A stretch of DNA of 64,000 bases, from positions 62,001 to 126,000 of the forward strand of contig NZ_JBAWJZ010000006.1 of assembly GCF_043876835.1 (NCBI RefSeq), in the 5' to 3' direction. Origin of the DNA: Yeosuana sp043876835. GTDB taxonomy: Bacteria > Bacteroidota > Bacteroidia > Flavobacteriales > Flavobacteriaceae. Below the pieces are notes generated by a model. It was given only the letters and a program-made list of their open reading frames with translations. It searched no databases and was not told the DNA's origin. A program made the position numbers and the translations under genes. Shown here piece by piece: positions 36,052 to 43,755 of this stretch. Each line of letters begins with the position of its first letter. Position 1 is the stretch's first letter.

Positions 36052-37098
36052 TTAATAAATGACTCCATGATCAACCTTTATTCGATGATCAAGATTTGCT
36101 AATTCCCAAGCTGTAGCAAAAATTAGTTTTGTACGCTTTGCTAATAATTCAAAATCTATTTTATCTCTGGTGTCTGTAGGTTTATGGTAGTCTTCATGTT
36201 CGCCAGTAAAATAAAAAATTACTGGAATATCATGTATTGCAAAATTATAATGATCTGAACGTTCATAGTATCTATTGCTATCATTTTCAGAATTATACTT
36301 ATAATCTAAAGTTAAATTGGAAAAGGTTTTATTAACTTTTTCGGACAGATAATGCAGTTCACTACTTAATCTGTCTGCTCCGAGTAAATATATGTAGTTT
36401 TTATTATTAATGTGACTATCGTCAAAACGACCAATCATATCAATATTTAAGTCAGCAATAGTGTTTTCTAAAGGGAAAACTGGGTTTTTAGCGTAGAATT
36501 CTGATCCTAATTTTCCAATTTCTTCTGCAGTTACATGCAGAAATAAAATACTTCTTTTGGGGGTAAACCCTTCATTTTGTGCTATTTTAAAAGCTTGAGC
36601 AATCTCTAGAAGCGCAGAAGTTCCAGAGGCATTATCATCGGCGCCATTATTTATTTGTCCATCTTTGGTTATACCTAAATGATCATAATGAGCCGAAATT
36701 ATCAGTACTTCTTCAGGAAACTCAGAGCCTTTTATATATGCTAAAACATTTTCTGATGATTTTGTTTCTTTCTGGAAAAACGATTTGGGTATTGTTTGGT
36801 AATAATTTTCTTTGCCTATAGGAGATTCTATATTTTGATTTGTATAATAATTTTTAAGGTATTCAGCAGTCATTTTTTGACCTAATTCTCCGGTGGCTCT
36901 TCCTTCAAAACTGTCGTCTGATATTGTATAAAGGTGTTCTTTTAGTTCTTTTGAAGTAATAGAATTTGAATACTTAACAACTAACGAGCTGTCAATTAAT
37001 TTAATACTGTCTTTTAAGTTTTGAACTTTAGTTGTATATTTAGTAGTTGAACAAGACCCAACTAAGGCAAAAGCCGAAGCTATAAAGAAAATTTTCAT
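36052..37098 (-). CDS. M28 family zinc peptidase, lipoprotein
   Basis: The start is set at the ATG whose complement is at 37096-37098, which gives a lipoprotein signal (LVGSCSTTKY); the frame extends 27 bases further upstream. The 348-residue protein has the same M28 ligand set as its neighbour: ISAHYDHLG, NNGADDNASGTSA, TAEEIGKLGS, LNIDMIG and HEDYHKPTD. It differs from the neighbour in being lipid-anchored. Confidence 0.9.
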   Translation of the reverse strand: MKIFFIASAFALVGSCSTTKYTTKVQNLKDSIKLIDSSLVVKYSNSITSKELKEHLYTISDDSFEGRATGELGQKMTAEYLKNYYTNQNIESPIGKENYYQTIPKSFFQKETKSSENVLAYIKGSEFPEEVLIISAHYDHLGITKDGQINNGADDNASGTSALLEIAQAFKIAQNEGFTPKRSILFLHVTAEEIGKLGSEFYAKNPVFPLENTIADLNIDMIGRFDDSHINNKNYIYLLGADRLSSELHYLSEKVNKTFSNLTLDYKYNSENDSNRYYERSDHYNFAIHDIPVIFYFTGEHEDYHKPTDTRDKIDFELLAKRTKLIFATAWELANLDHRIKVDHGVIY

Positions 37099-37153
37099 TA
37101 ATTGAAGCTTTTTTTTAAAAATCAAATATAGCTAAAAAAACTAAAAACGTTAG

Positions 37154-37495
37154 CTAGTCTAAACTAATATCATCTAAATCAAGTTCTTCTAAATCTTCTA
37201 TGGCATTTTCTTTTGATTCGGTTTCTTTCTCTTTTAATTCTGTATTGTTGGTTACTTCTGTTTTTGTAAATACCGCTTTATAAGTAGTAATGGCTAAAGA
37301 AATGATTGTAAGCAAAAATGTGAATTGAATTATTTTTTTTACTTCTCCAGTTTTTTTTGATAAATAGAAAGCAATTAACCCAAATATTAAAGATGCTATT
37401 GCAGGTAAAATGGCCAAATTTGAAACAGGAAGGACAGATAGTATAACGGAAATTATAGCGGCTGTCAAGGCAAGAATAGTAAATAAACGTTTCAT
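37154..37495 (-). CDS. small membrane protein of unknown function
   Basis: The 113-residue protein has three hydrophobic helices (about 5-20, 24-44 and 57-75) and an acidic C-terminal tail (EDLEELDLDDISLD). I recognise no family. It lies nine bases from the DUF3108-type gene upstream on the same strand, suggesting co-transcription. Confidence 0.72.
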   Translation of the reverse strand: MKRLFTILALTAAIISVILSVLPVSNLAILPAIASLIFGLIAFYLSKKTGEVKKIIQFTFLLTIISLAITTYKAVFTKTEVTNNTELKEKETESKENAIEDLEELDLDDISLD

Positions 37496-37504
37496 ATTTT
37501 ATAT

Positions 37505-38269
37505 TTAGTTTTTAAGTCCTTGTGCTGATTTTATTTTTAATTCACCATTGCCAACAGGAATTTTGAATTTCCCATAAACAATTATTTTGTTTTCATCTGC
37601 AGTAAGCCATAAAAGGTTATTGTTTTTTCCTTGCAAAACACTATCGCTCGAACTTATCGATAATTTATAACATTCTTTTTTTCCAATACTAGTAGAAATC
37701 GTTTCTTTACCAAGATAAGTAATTTGAGCTTTTATTTCTTCTCTATCAAAAACAATGGTAAAACTTTTTTTGGCTCCAACATTCATGGTTTTATAGTCAA
37801 AAAGTCTTATGTTATAGAGAGTAGAAACTATGTCTTTTGTGCCCGCATTTATTGAGAAATTCTTGTTTTCTTCTTTATTGTTTTTCTTACGTTGTTGTGA
37901 TTTTATGGTATTAGTTTTATGGTCAAAGGTATATTTCATGAATTTGTAATAATCACCTTCGTTAATATCACGCTTATATAAATAAGGGGTTAGGTTTTTT
38001 GGATTAACATAACTTTCATATAAATCAACAATCTTAAAAAAATTATCCCATTTGCTATAAGTTGTTGCTGTACATTTAAGCCTTAAAAGTGTTGCTTTTG
38101 ATGTTTTTGCTTCGCTTGTTTCCATAGTTACCTGTGCTATATCATTAAGAATACCAGACATATTGTATGAAGCAGTATATACCAATTTTTCGCCTGTTGC
38201 AATGGCATTATTTTGGGCATTTATTGTAAAAGAAATTATAAATAAGGCTGTAATAAGTAGGTGCTTCAT
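37505..38269 (-). CDS. DUF3108-type exported protein
   Basis: The 254-residue protein has a signal peptide (about 1-18) and an all-beta domain of the DUF3108 kind: EKLVYTASYNMSGI at the start, then YKRDINEGDYYKFMKYTFD and DIVSTLYNIRLFDY. DUF3108 proteins are periplasmic and of unknown function. It heads a short minus-strand run with the small membrane protein and possibly the M28 peptidases. Confidence 0.8.
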   Translation of the reverse strand: MKHLLITALFIISFTINAQNNAIATGEKLVYTASYNMSGILNDIAQVTMETSEAKTSKATLLRLKCTATTYSKWDNFFKIVDLYESYVNPKNLTPYLYKRDINEGDYYKFMKYTFDHKTNTIKSQQRKKNNKEENKNFSINAGTKDIVSTLYNIRLFDYKTMNVGAKKSFTIVFDREEIKAQITYLGKETISTSIGKKECYKLSISSSDSVLQGKNNNLLWLTADENKIIVYGKFKIPVGNGELKIKSAQGLKN

Positions 38270-38452
38270 AAAAATATTAATTTAAATTTTATAACGTATA
38301 GATTAGCATTTATTGTGCCGAAAATACAATCCTTTAAATTATTATACTAATTTTTAGTATTCAAAAAATTTCTTAGGTTTCAACTGACTTTAGTCATAGT
38401 TTTTGTTCTTATCTAGAGTTATATTTAAAGATAATTTTAAAACTATAACTAG

Positions 38453-39301
38453 ATGAAATCGATTTTATTACCAACAGATTTCTCTAAGAACTCTGAAAAT
38501 GCTATTAATTATGCAATGGCCTTGTTTAAAGATGTCAATTGCGATTTTTATTTGCTTAATGTTCAAAAGGCATCTTCTTTTATTACTGACGACATGATGG
38601 TAATGTCGGCATCGGCTACTATTTATCAAACTATTATTGATGTTTCTAAAAAATCACTTGCAAATTTGATTACTAAAATTGAAACGAAATACAAGAATGA
38701 TAAGCATACATTTCATTCAGTAGTGGATTATGACAATTTTATTGATTCAATAAATCAGTTGACCATCAATAAACAAATTGATTTAATAGTTATGGGAACT
38801 AAAGGAGCAACTGGATTAGAAAAAGTTATTTTTGGTAGTAATACTGTTCATGTTATGCAGAGGTGTGTAGCCCCTGTACTTGCAATTCCAGATGGATGTT
38901 TGTTTAAAGATTTAGATACTGTTGCTTTTACAACTAATAATGTGACTTTACATAATGTTGAAGAATTAAAACCACTTAAAAAGTTGTTAACTCTTCATAA
39001 TTCAAAATTAAATGTGCTTCATTTTGGTGATATTGAAGAGGGTAGCGATAGAAAAAAGAGAAATAAACTATTCTTAAAAACATATTTTAGCGATGTAACT
39101 TATGAAAATATTGATTCTTACAGTAAGGATTTATATAGAACTCTTGAAGAGTATGTACATGCAAATAACATCAAATTAATTGCAATGATGAGAGAAAAAC
39201 ACACTTTTTTAGAAAGGCTTTTTAATAGACATCCAGAAGAAGATTTGGCCTTTAATATTGATATTCCATTTTTAGTTATGGAGAATTCAAATGTAAGTTA
39301 A
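38453..39301 (+). CDS. universal stress protein, tandem UspA domains
   Basis: The 282-residue protein carries two UspA-like halves. The first (about 1-145) has the start ILLPTDFSKNSENAI and the ATP-binding loop of the VMGTKGATGLEKVIFGSNT type. The second (about 150-280) is degenerate and lacks the glycine-rich loop (ends in REKHTFLERLFNRHPEE). It should be cytoplasmic and stress-related. A perfect bidirectional terminator follows. Confidence 0.9.
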   Translation: MKSILLPTDFSKNSENAINYAMALFKDVNCDFYLLNVQKASSFITDDMMVMSASATIYQTIIDVSKKSLANLITKIETKYKNDKHTFHSVVDYDNFIDSINQLTINKQIDLIVMGTKGATGLEKVIFGSNTVHVMQRCVAPVLAIPDGCLFKDLDTVAFTTNNVTLHNVEELKPLKKLLTLHNSKLNVLHFGDIEEGSDRKKRNKLFLKTYFSDVTYENIDSYSKDLYRTLEEYVHANNIKLIAMMREKHTFLERLFNRHPEEDLAFNIDIPFLVMENSNVS

Positions 39302-39320
39302 CTATTCTAATTATATAATG

Positions 39321-39366
39321 AACAGAACCTGTTTCTTGCTGGCAAGAAACAGGTTCTGTTTTTTTT
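39321..39366. terminator. bidirectional intrinsic terminator
   Basis: A perfect 19-bp inverted repeat (39321-39339 and 39342-39360) with a minimal loop is followed by a T-run. It separates the convergent UspA and DsrE-like genes. Confidence 0.9.
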
Positions 39367-39371
39367 AAAAT

Positions 39372-39785
39372 TTATTGGCCTTCTTTTATATAGCCCCAGC
39401 CTTCCTGCTGTCTTTCAATAATTTCTATAATACCATCAGGCACGCTTTTTACACCAGGAATAATTTGTGAAGCGTCAACGTTGTGACGTTTCATTGTTCC
39501 TTCACAAATAACAAATTTCACATTATCTTTTTTTGCTAAAGCTTCCATGTCTTCTTCTACAGATGATTTACCTTTCAGAACCATATCCATAGCACCGCTA
39601 TACATAACGACTTCAAATTTAGACTCAGGATAAGCCTCAGACATGGCCTTTACATGTCTCATTGCCGATTTATGAACAGCTGTATTATTGCTGGTAACAT
39701 CAAACACTATTTTTACAGGTTTTTCTTGTGAAAAAACTATTGAGGTAAATAGAATTGCTATGAATATATTTAAATAATTTTTCAT
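39372..39785 (-). CDS. DsrE-like exported protein
   Basis: The start is the ATG with complement at 39783-39785, giving a signal peptide (MKNYLNIFIAILFTSIVFSQ). The 137-residue protein has a DsrE/DsrF-like alpha/beta domain: KIVFDVTSNN, FEVVMYSGAMDMVLKG, a Cys in FVICEGTMKRH, and the ending VPDGIIEIIERQQEGWGYI. Cytoplasmic DsrE proteins carry sulfane sulfur; exported versions sit near periplasmic sulfur-oxidation genes. The single Cys could carry sulfur. It is last in a three-gene unit with a TsdA-like cytochrome. Confidence 0.82.
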   Translation of the reverse strand: MKNYLNIFIAILFTSIVFSQEKPVKIVFDVTSNNTAVHKSAMRHVKAMSEAYPESKFEVVMYSGAMDMVLKGKSSVEEDMEALAKKDNVKFVICEGTMKRHNVDASQIIPGVKSVPDGIIEIIERQQEGWGYIKEGQ

Positions 39786-39805
39786 AATTTTTAGTTTATA
39801 GATTA

Positions 39806-40480
39806 TTATCCGGCAAAAATATAACCACAACCGTGTTCTTGTGCTCTACCTAATGCCCAAACACCAGAAGGTACAAGTTGTATACCAGGAAGTATGCCTG
39901 CTACCCAGTCTTCATAGACTTCCTTAGGATCTAAATTCATTTTTGTTGCAACTGCATTACTATATACTTTTGTTGCTAAATCACAAGCACAAAACATGGC
40001 TTCTCGTTCTTGCATTCGTTTTATGCCATCAATTCCTGGTAACGGAAAATCTCCATCTTGAGGTTCGTAAAAAGGATTACGTTTGTAAGGATTACCAGAA
40101 CTATCATTCATTCCAAAGACTTCTCCTAAAGGATATTTTTCCCAAAGACGATCTTCAAAAGCTATTGGAAGAGCTTCATGTCTTAAAACGGTTACGGCTG
40201 TCATATCCTTGTCTGAAGTTCCTGTGCCATTGTTAGTTAAATAAAATGCCCAGTTCCAAATGACTGGAAACCCATGGTTTGGTGTAGATCCATCATAAAC
40301 AATACGGTGCGATCCTTTTACTTTATCAAACCATTTATCGGCTTCATGCAATTTTTTTGTGTCTGAAATTGGCACGTTGGCATAAATAGGGCTTGTTAGT
40401 ACAGATAATGTACTTGCTGTGGCACCAAGTGCCATGGCTCCTAAAAATTGTCTTCTTGAGTTGATTTTGATTGTTTTCAT
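39806..40480 (-). CDS. Tat-exported protein with DsrE-like C-terminus
   Basis: The 224-residue protein begins with a twin-arginine signal (INSRRQFLGAMALGA), so it should be exported folded. I recognise no named family. Its end, PGIQLVPSGVWALGRAQEHG then CGYIFAG, matches the end of the DsrE-like neighbour in spacing and key residues (PG..VP.G....QE.G.GYI..G). Cysteines occur in MFCACDL and near the C-terminus. It lies one base from the TsdA-like gene stop and 20 bases before the DsrE-like start, so all three form one unit. Confidence 0.75.
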   Translation of the reverse strand: MKTIKINSRRQFLGAMALGATASTLSVLTSPIYANVPISDTKKLHEADKWFDKVKGSHRIVYDGSTPNHGFPVIWNWAFYLTNNGTGTSDKDMTAVTVLRHEALPIAFEDRLWEKYPLGEVFGMNDSSGNPYKRNPFYEPQDGDFPLPGIDGIKRMQEREAMFCACDLATKVYSNAVATKMNLDPKEVYEDWVAGILPGIQLVPSGVWALGRAQEHGCGYIFAG

Positions 40481-40481
40481 A

Positions 40482-41519
40482 TTAATTGGTTTTAGTGATA
40501 TTATATTTTTGTTTATAAAATTCGATAATTGGTTGAAAAGGGCCTAGTTTGTGTTGTTCGACTGAAAAATTATCTACATAAGGAGGATAAGGTGTAGAAA
40601 CGGGTTTTTTCTTTAAGTCGGGAAAATCTTTTTCTAGATTAGATTTTTCTGGACGGTTTTGTTGATTTATATATCCAGCCACATCATAAGCTTCTTCATC
40701 TGATAATATGGGTGTGTTGTAAGTAGTTCCAAAAGGCATATTGGCTTTTATAAATTGTGCCGCAGTGATTACTCGTGCCATGCCAGCTCCATTATTATAG
40801 GAATCATTTCCCCATAAAGGAGGATATGTATAAGTGTAACCATCAGAAGATATTAATCCTTTTCCATTAGTTATATGGCAAACAGAGCAGGTAGTCATAA
40901 AAACTCGTTTACCATTATCAAGATTAACAGCTCTATTAGGAATATCGATTTTAACAAAACCTTGCCCTTCAATTTTCCCATCTTTAGGTGCATATCTACT
41001 CAACCATTCTAAATATTTAACCAAAGCTTTCATTTCTCTACTTTCCTTTGGAAGCATTTTACCATTCATACTGCGTTCCATGCATCCATTAATACGATCT
41101 TCAATAGTGCCAATTTTGTTTTCTCTTCCTCTATACTGTGGGAATCTTTGGATAATGCCAATAAGGGGTGCAGAATATGGCTTTGTGCCAGAATTAAGGT
41201 GACAGTTTTTGCAAGCTAATCTATTACCTTGGTATACCATATTTTCATTTCCATTATTTGGACCAAGGTATTTTGGGGTAGTATTGAAAAGGTCGTAACC
41301 ATATTTTATTTCCTTGTTTATTTCTGATTCATCCAAAGTAGATGCATCGTAATTCTTGTAAAAAACATTTGAGATTTTAGGGATTTCCTTTTCTTTTTTA
41401 ATTGGGATTATTCCGCAAATCATTAAGGTTGTAAAGACTGATATAATTATTAAAAGGCAAAAACAAGCCAGTATTTGCCAGTTCAGCTTACTGAAAATTC
41501 TATTTGGTTGGTTATTCAT
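40482..41519 (-). CDS. TsdA-like dihaem cytochrome c (thiosulfate dehydrogenase family)
   Basis: The 345-residue protein has a membrane anchor (about 15-35) and two haem sites: CKNCH (103-107) and CSVCH (211-215). The region after the first haem matches TsdA: NSGTKPYSAPLIGIIQRFP, YRGRENK and EDRINGCMERSMNG. Its Cys at about 146 corresponds to the unusual Cys haem ligand of TsdA that is tied to thiosulfate chemistry. TsdA joins two thiosulfates into tetrathionate or runs the reverse reaction. The two genes after it encode Tat-exported and DsrE-like proteins, which fits sulfur metabolism. Confidence 0.82.
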   Translation of the reverse strand: MNNQPNRIFSKLNWQILACFCLLIIISVFTTLMICGIIPIKKEKEIPKISNVFYKNYDASTLDESEINKEIKYGYDLFNTTPKYLGPNNGNENMVYQGNRLACKNCHLNSGTKPYSAPLIGIIQRFPQYRGRENKIGTIEDRINGCMERSMNGKMLPKESREMKALVKYLEWLSRYAPKDGKIEGQGFVKIDIPNRAVNLDNGKRVFMTTCSVCHITNGKGLISSDGYTYTYPPLWGNDSYNNGAGMARVITAAQFIKANMPFGTTYNTPILSDEEAYDVAGYINQQNRPEKSNLEKDFPDLKKKPVSTPYPPYVDNFSVEQHKLGPFQPIIEFYKQKYNITKTN

Positions 41520-41741
41520 AATTTTAAAACAAATACTTTATTTAAGCATTAAAGTTTAAATAACATTTAAGATGTTAACTGGTTTGATTTAAGATTTAGA
41601 ACTCATTTACAGACAGAAACATTTAACCCTGTTTAACAGTCAATTTGTTAGCCTTGATAGCATAATTATTATACTGTTTTGTAAAAAGATGACGTAAGTT
41701 ACAAAAAAAAAATCGTGATATTAATTATAACATACTAGATT
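41520..41741. other. intergenic region upstream of the TsdA-like gene
   Basis: This AT-rich stretch should contain the promoter for the minus-strand TsdA-like unit, but I found no exact TAnnTTTG with a well-spaced TTG. No other feature is visible. Confidence 0.5.
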
Positions 41742-41972
41742 TTAAACTTTTATACCACTACAAACTATAAATTCACCAGGTATTTCATAGCCACTTTTTG
41801 TTTTAAAGGGTTTAATAGATTCTAAATATTCATTTTTAGCTTCTTCTTTTGTTTGTGCATCAAATCTAGCATAAGCCATTGCTACTGGGCCACCTAAAAA
41901 TGCAGCATCACAAGCTTCTTTAGGTGTAGAATAAATTAATTTACTGATTAATAGGCTGTAACATTTTGTTGC
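41742..41972 (-). pseudogene. 5-prime-truncated SAM-dependent methyltransferase remnant
   Basis: On the minus strand an open stretch of about 76 codons ends in TAA at 41742-41744. It reads STPKEACDAAFLGGPVAMAY, later GYEIPGEFIVCSG, matching the C-terminus of class I SAM-dependent methyltransferases (pattern CFAGG.VA.A..RFD ... GY.IPGEFVV..G). It has no ATG near its beginning, the frame is closed by a stop just upstream, and the SAM-binding N-terminal two thirds are missing. The plus-strand DUF4870 gene starts 45 bases beyond it. It looks like a decayed gene tail. Confidence 0.6.
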
Positions 41973-42016
41973 TTATATCGTCTTATTTAATATATCAATC
42001 AAAAAACACTACCATC

Positions 42017-42355
42017 ATGAGACAGGATAATCAATTATTAGTAATAACTCATTTAAGTCAGTTAGCTAGTTTGTTAACAGGCTTTGGAGGTTTATTAATT
42101 CCTTTAATTCTTTGGGCAACCCAAAAGGAAAAGGTTTTTAATATGGATGAACAAGGCAAAAGCATTGTGAATTTTCAATTGAGCTTAATTATTTATGCTA
42201 TCATATGCATACCACTTATACTTTTGTTAGGCTTAGGAATTCTAGGGTTTATTGTTTTAGGAATTATTTCAATTATTTTTCCTGTAATTAATGCTATAAA
42301 GGCCAGTAATGGTGAAACACCAGACTATCCTATGTCTATTCATTTTATAAAATAA
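42017..42355 (+). CDS. DUF4870 small membrane protein
   Basis: The ATG at 42017 (MRQDNQLLVITHLSQLASL) is the normal family start. The 112-residue protein has three hydrophobic segments and the DUF4870 features: THLSQLASLLTGFGGLLIPL, ILWATQKEK, and DEQGKSIVNFQLS. Function is unknown; it resembles Tic20-like small membrane proteins. It is convergent with dnaN through a shared terminator. Confidence 0.85.
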   Translation: MRQDNQLLVITHLSQLASLLTGFGGLLIPLILWATQKEKVFNMDEQGKSIVNFQLSLIIYAIICIPLILLLGLGILGFIVLGIISIIFPVINAIKASNGETPDYPMSIHFIK

Positions 42356-42398
42356 AATATTTTAATCTCTTTATTTTATTAGTTAGTTTGAGATAAAA

Positions 42399-42428
42399 CA
42401 AAACGCTCACCATTTGGTGAGCGTTTTT
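42399..42428. terminator. bidirectional intrinsic terminator
   Basis: AAAACGCTCACCA pairs with TGGTGAGCGTTTT across a 2-4-base loop, with flanking A and T runs, between the DUF4870 gene and the convergent dnaN. Confidence 0.9.
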
Positions 42429-42460
42429 CGTATAATTTATTTAGTTTGTTAAGTAGGTTC

Positions 42461-43579
42461 TTAATTATTAAGCATTACTGGCATAACTAACATGGTGATA
42501 GATTCACCTTCATCAAGACCATCAATAGGTGTTAAAATACCTGCGCGATTTGGTAAACTCATTTCTAATTTTACTTCATCTGCATTTAAATTGTTAAGCA
42601 TTTCGGTTAAAAATCTTGAGTTAAAACCGATTTGCATGTCGTCACCTTGATAATCACAAGTTAAACGTTCTTCTGCTTTGTTGCTGTAATCTATATCTTC
42701 AGCAGAAATATTCAATTCTGCTCCTGCAATTTTTAATCTTATTTGATGTGTGGTTTTATTTGAGAAAATACTAACACGACGTACAGAATTTAAAAATTGG
42801 TTTCTGTCAATCATTAATTTGTTAGGATTTTCTTTAGGAATAACTGCTTCATAATTAGGGTATTTACCATCAATCAATCGGCAAATTAACTGCGAATTTT
42901 CAAAAGTAAATTTTGCGTTAGAATCGTTATACTCAACAGTAACTTCTTCGTCACTTCCTGCCAAAATTCCTTTTAAAAGATTTAAAGGTTTTTTAGGCAT
43001 TATAAATTCTGCTTGCTGACTTGCTTTCACATCTTCACGAGTATATTTTACTAGTTTGTGGGCATCAGTAGCTACAAAGGTTAAACCTTGAGTAGAAAAT
43101 TGAAAAAACACGCCGCTCATTACCGGACGTAAGTCATCATTTCCAGCAGCAAATATGGTTTTGCTAATAGCTGTAGCCAAAACATCTCCGGTAACAATTG
43201 TTTTACTTGGATCTTCAAGCGCAACAGCTTTTGGAAATTCATCTCCATTTGCATATGCTAATGCATATTTACCGTGGTTAGAACTTATTTCAACGGTGTT
43301 ATTATCTTCAACTTTAAAAGTTAATGGTTGTTCTGGAAATGTTTTTAAAGTATCAAGTAACAAACGTGCAGGAAGTGCAATACTACCTTTGCTATTACTT
43401 TCTACATTAAGAAGTGAAACCATCGTGGTTTCTAAATCACTTGCAGAAACGGTTAGTTTAGAATTATCTAATTCAAACAAAAAATTATCTAAAATAGGAA
43501 GTGTATTTGAACTATTAATAACTCCTCCTAAAACTTGTAATTGTTTTAATAAATATGTGCTAGATACTATAAATTTCAT
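42461..43579 (-). CDS. dnaN: DNA polymerase III beta subunit (sliding clamp)
   Basis: The 372-residue protein has three clamp domains: MKFIVSSTYLLKQLQ start, TDAHKLVKY in the middle and a C-terminus ending in ITMLVMPVMLNN, the site that contacts polymerase and clamp loader. Length is standard (about 370). It is not next to dnaA or recF, which is common in Bacteroidetes, so its position does not mark an origin. Confidence 0.96.
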   Translation of the reverse strand: MKFIVSSTYLLKQLQVLGGVINSSNTLPILDNFLFELDNSKLTVSASDLETTMVSLLNVESNSKGSIALPARLLLDTLKTFPEQPLTFKVEDNNTVEISSNHGKYALAYANGDEFPKAVALEDPSKTIVTGDVLATAISKTIFAAGNDDLRPVMSGVFFQFSTQGLTFVATDAHKLVKYTREDVKASQQAEFIMPKKPLNLLKGILAGSDEEVTVEYNDSNAKFTFENSQLICRLIDGKYPNYEAVIPKENPNKLMIDRNQFLNSVRRVSIFSNKTTHQIRLKIAGAELNISAEDIDYSNKAEERLTCDYQGDDMQIGFNSRFLTEMLNNLNADEVKLEMSLPNRAGILTPIDGLDEGESITMLVMPVMLNN

Positions 43580-43755
43580 TTGATTATTTATATTTTTTTA
43601 ATTGATAAATGTAGCATTCGTTTGATTAAAATTTCAATTTAATAAAGGTCTGAAATCATGAATGGTTCATGTGTTAATAATATGTTTGGTTTTTTAAAAT
43701 ACTACTTACAAATATATTCTATACAGACTAATATAGGAAACAAACTTATTAACAT

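Noticed and set aside
42461..43579. Replication origin near dnaN
   Set aside because: No dnaA, recF or cluster of DnaA boxes is nearby, and dnaN is often away from the origin in Bacteroidetes.
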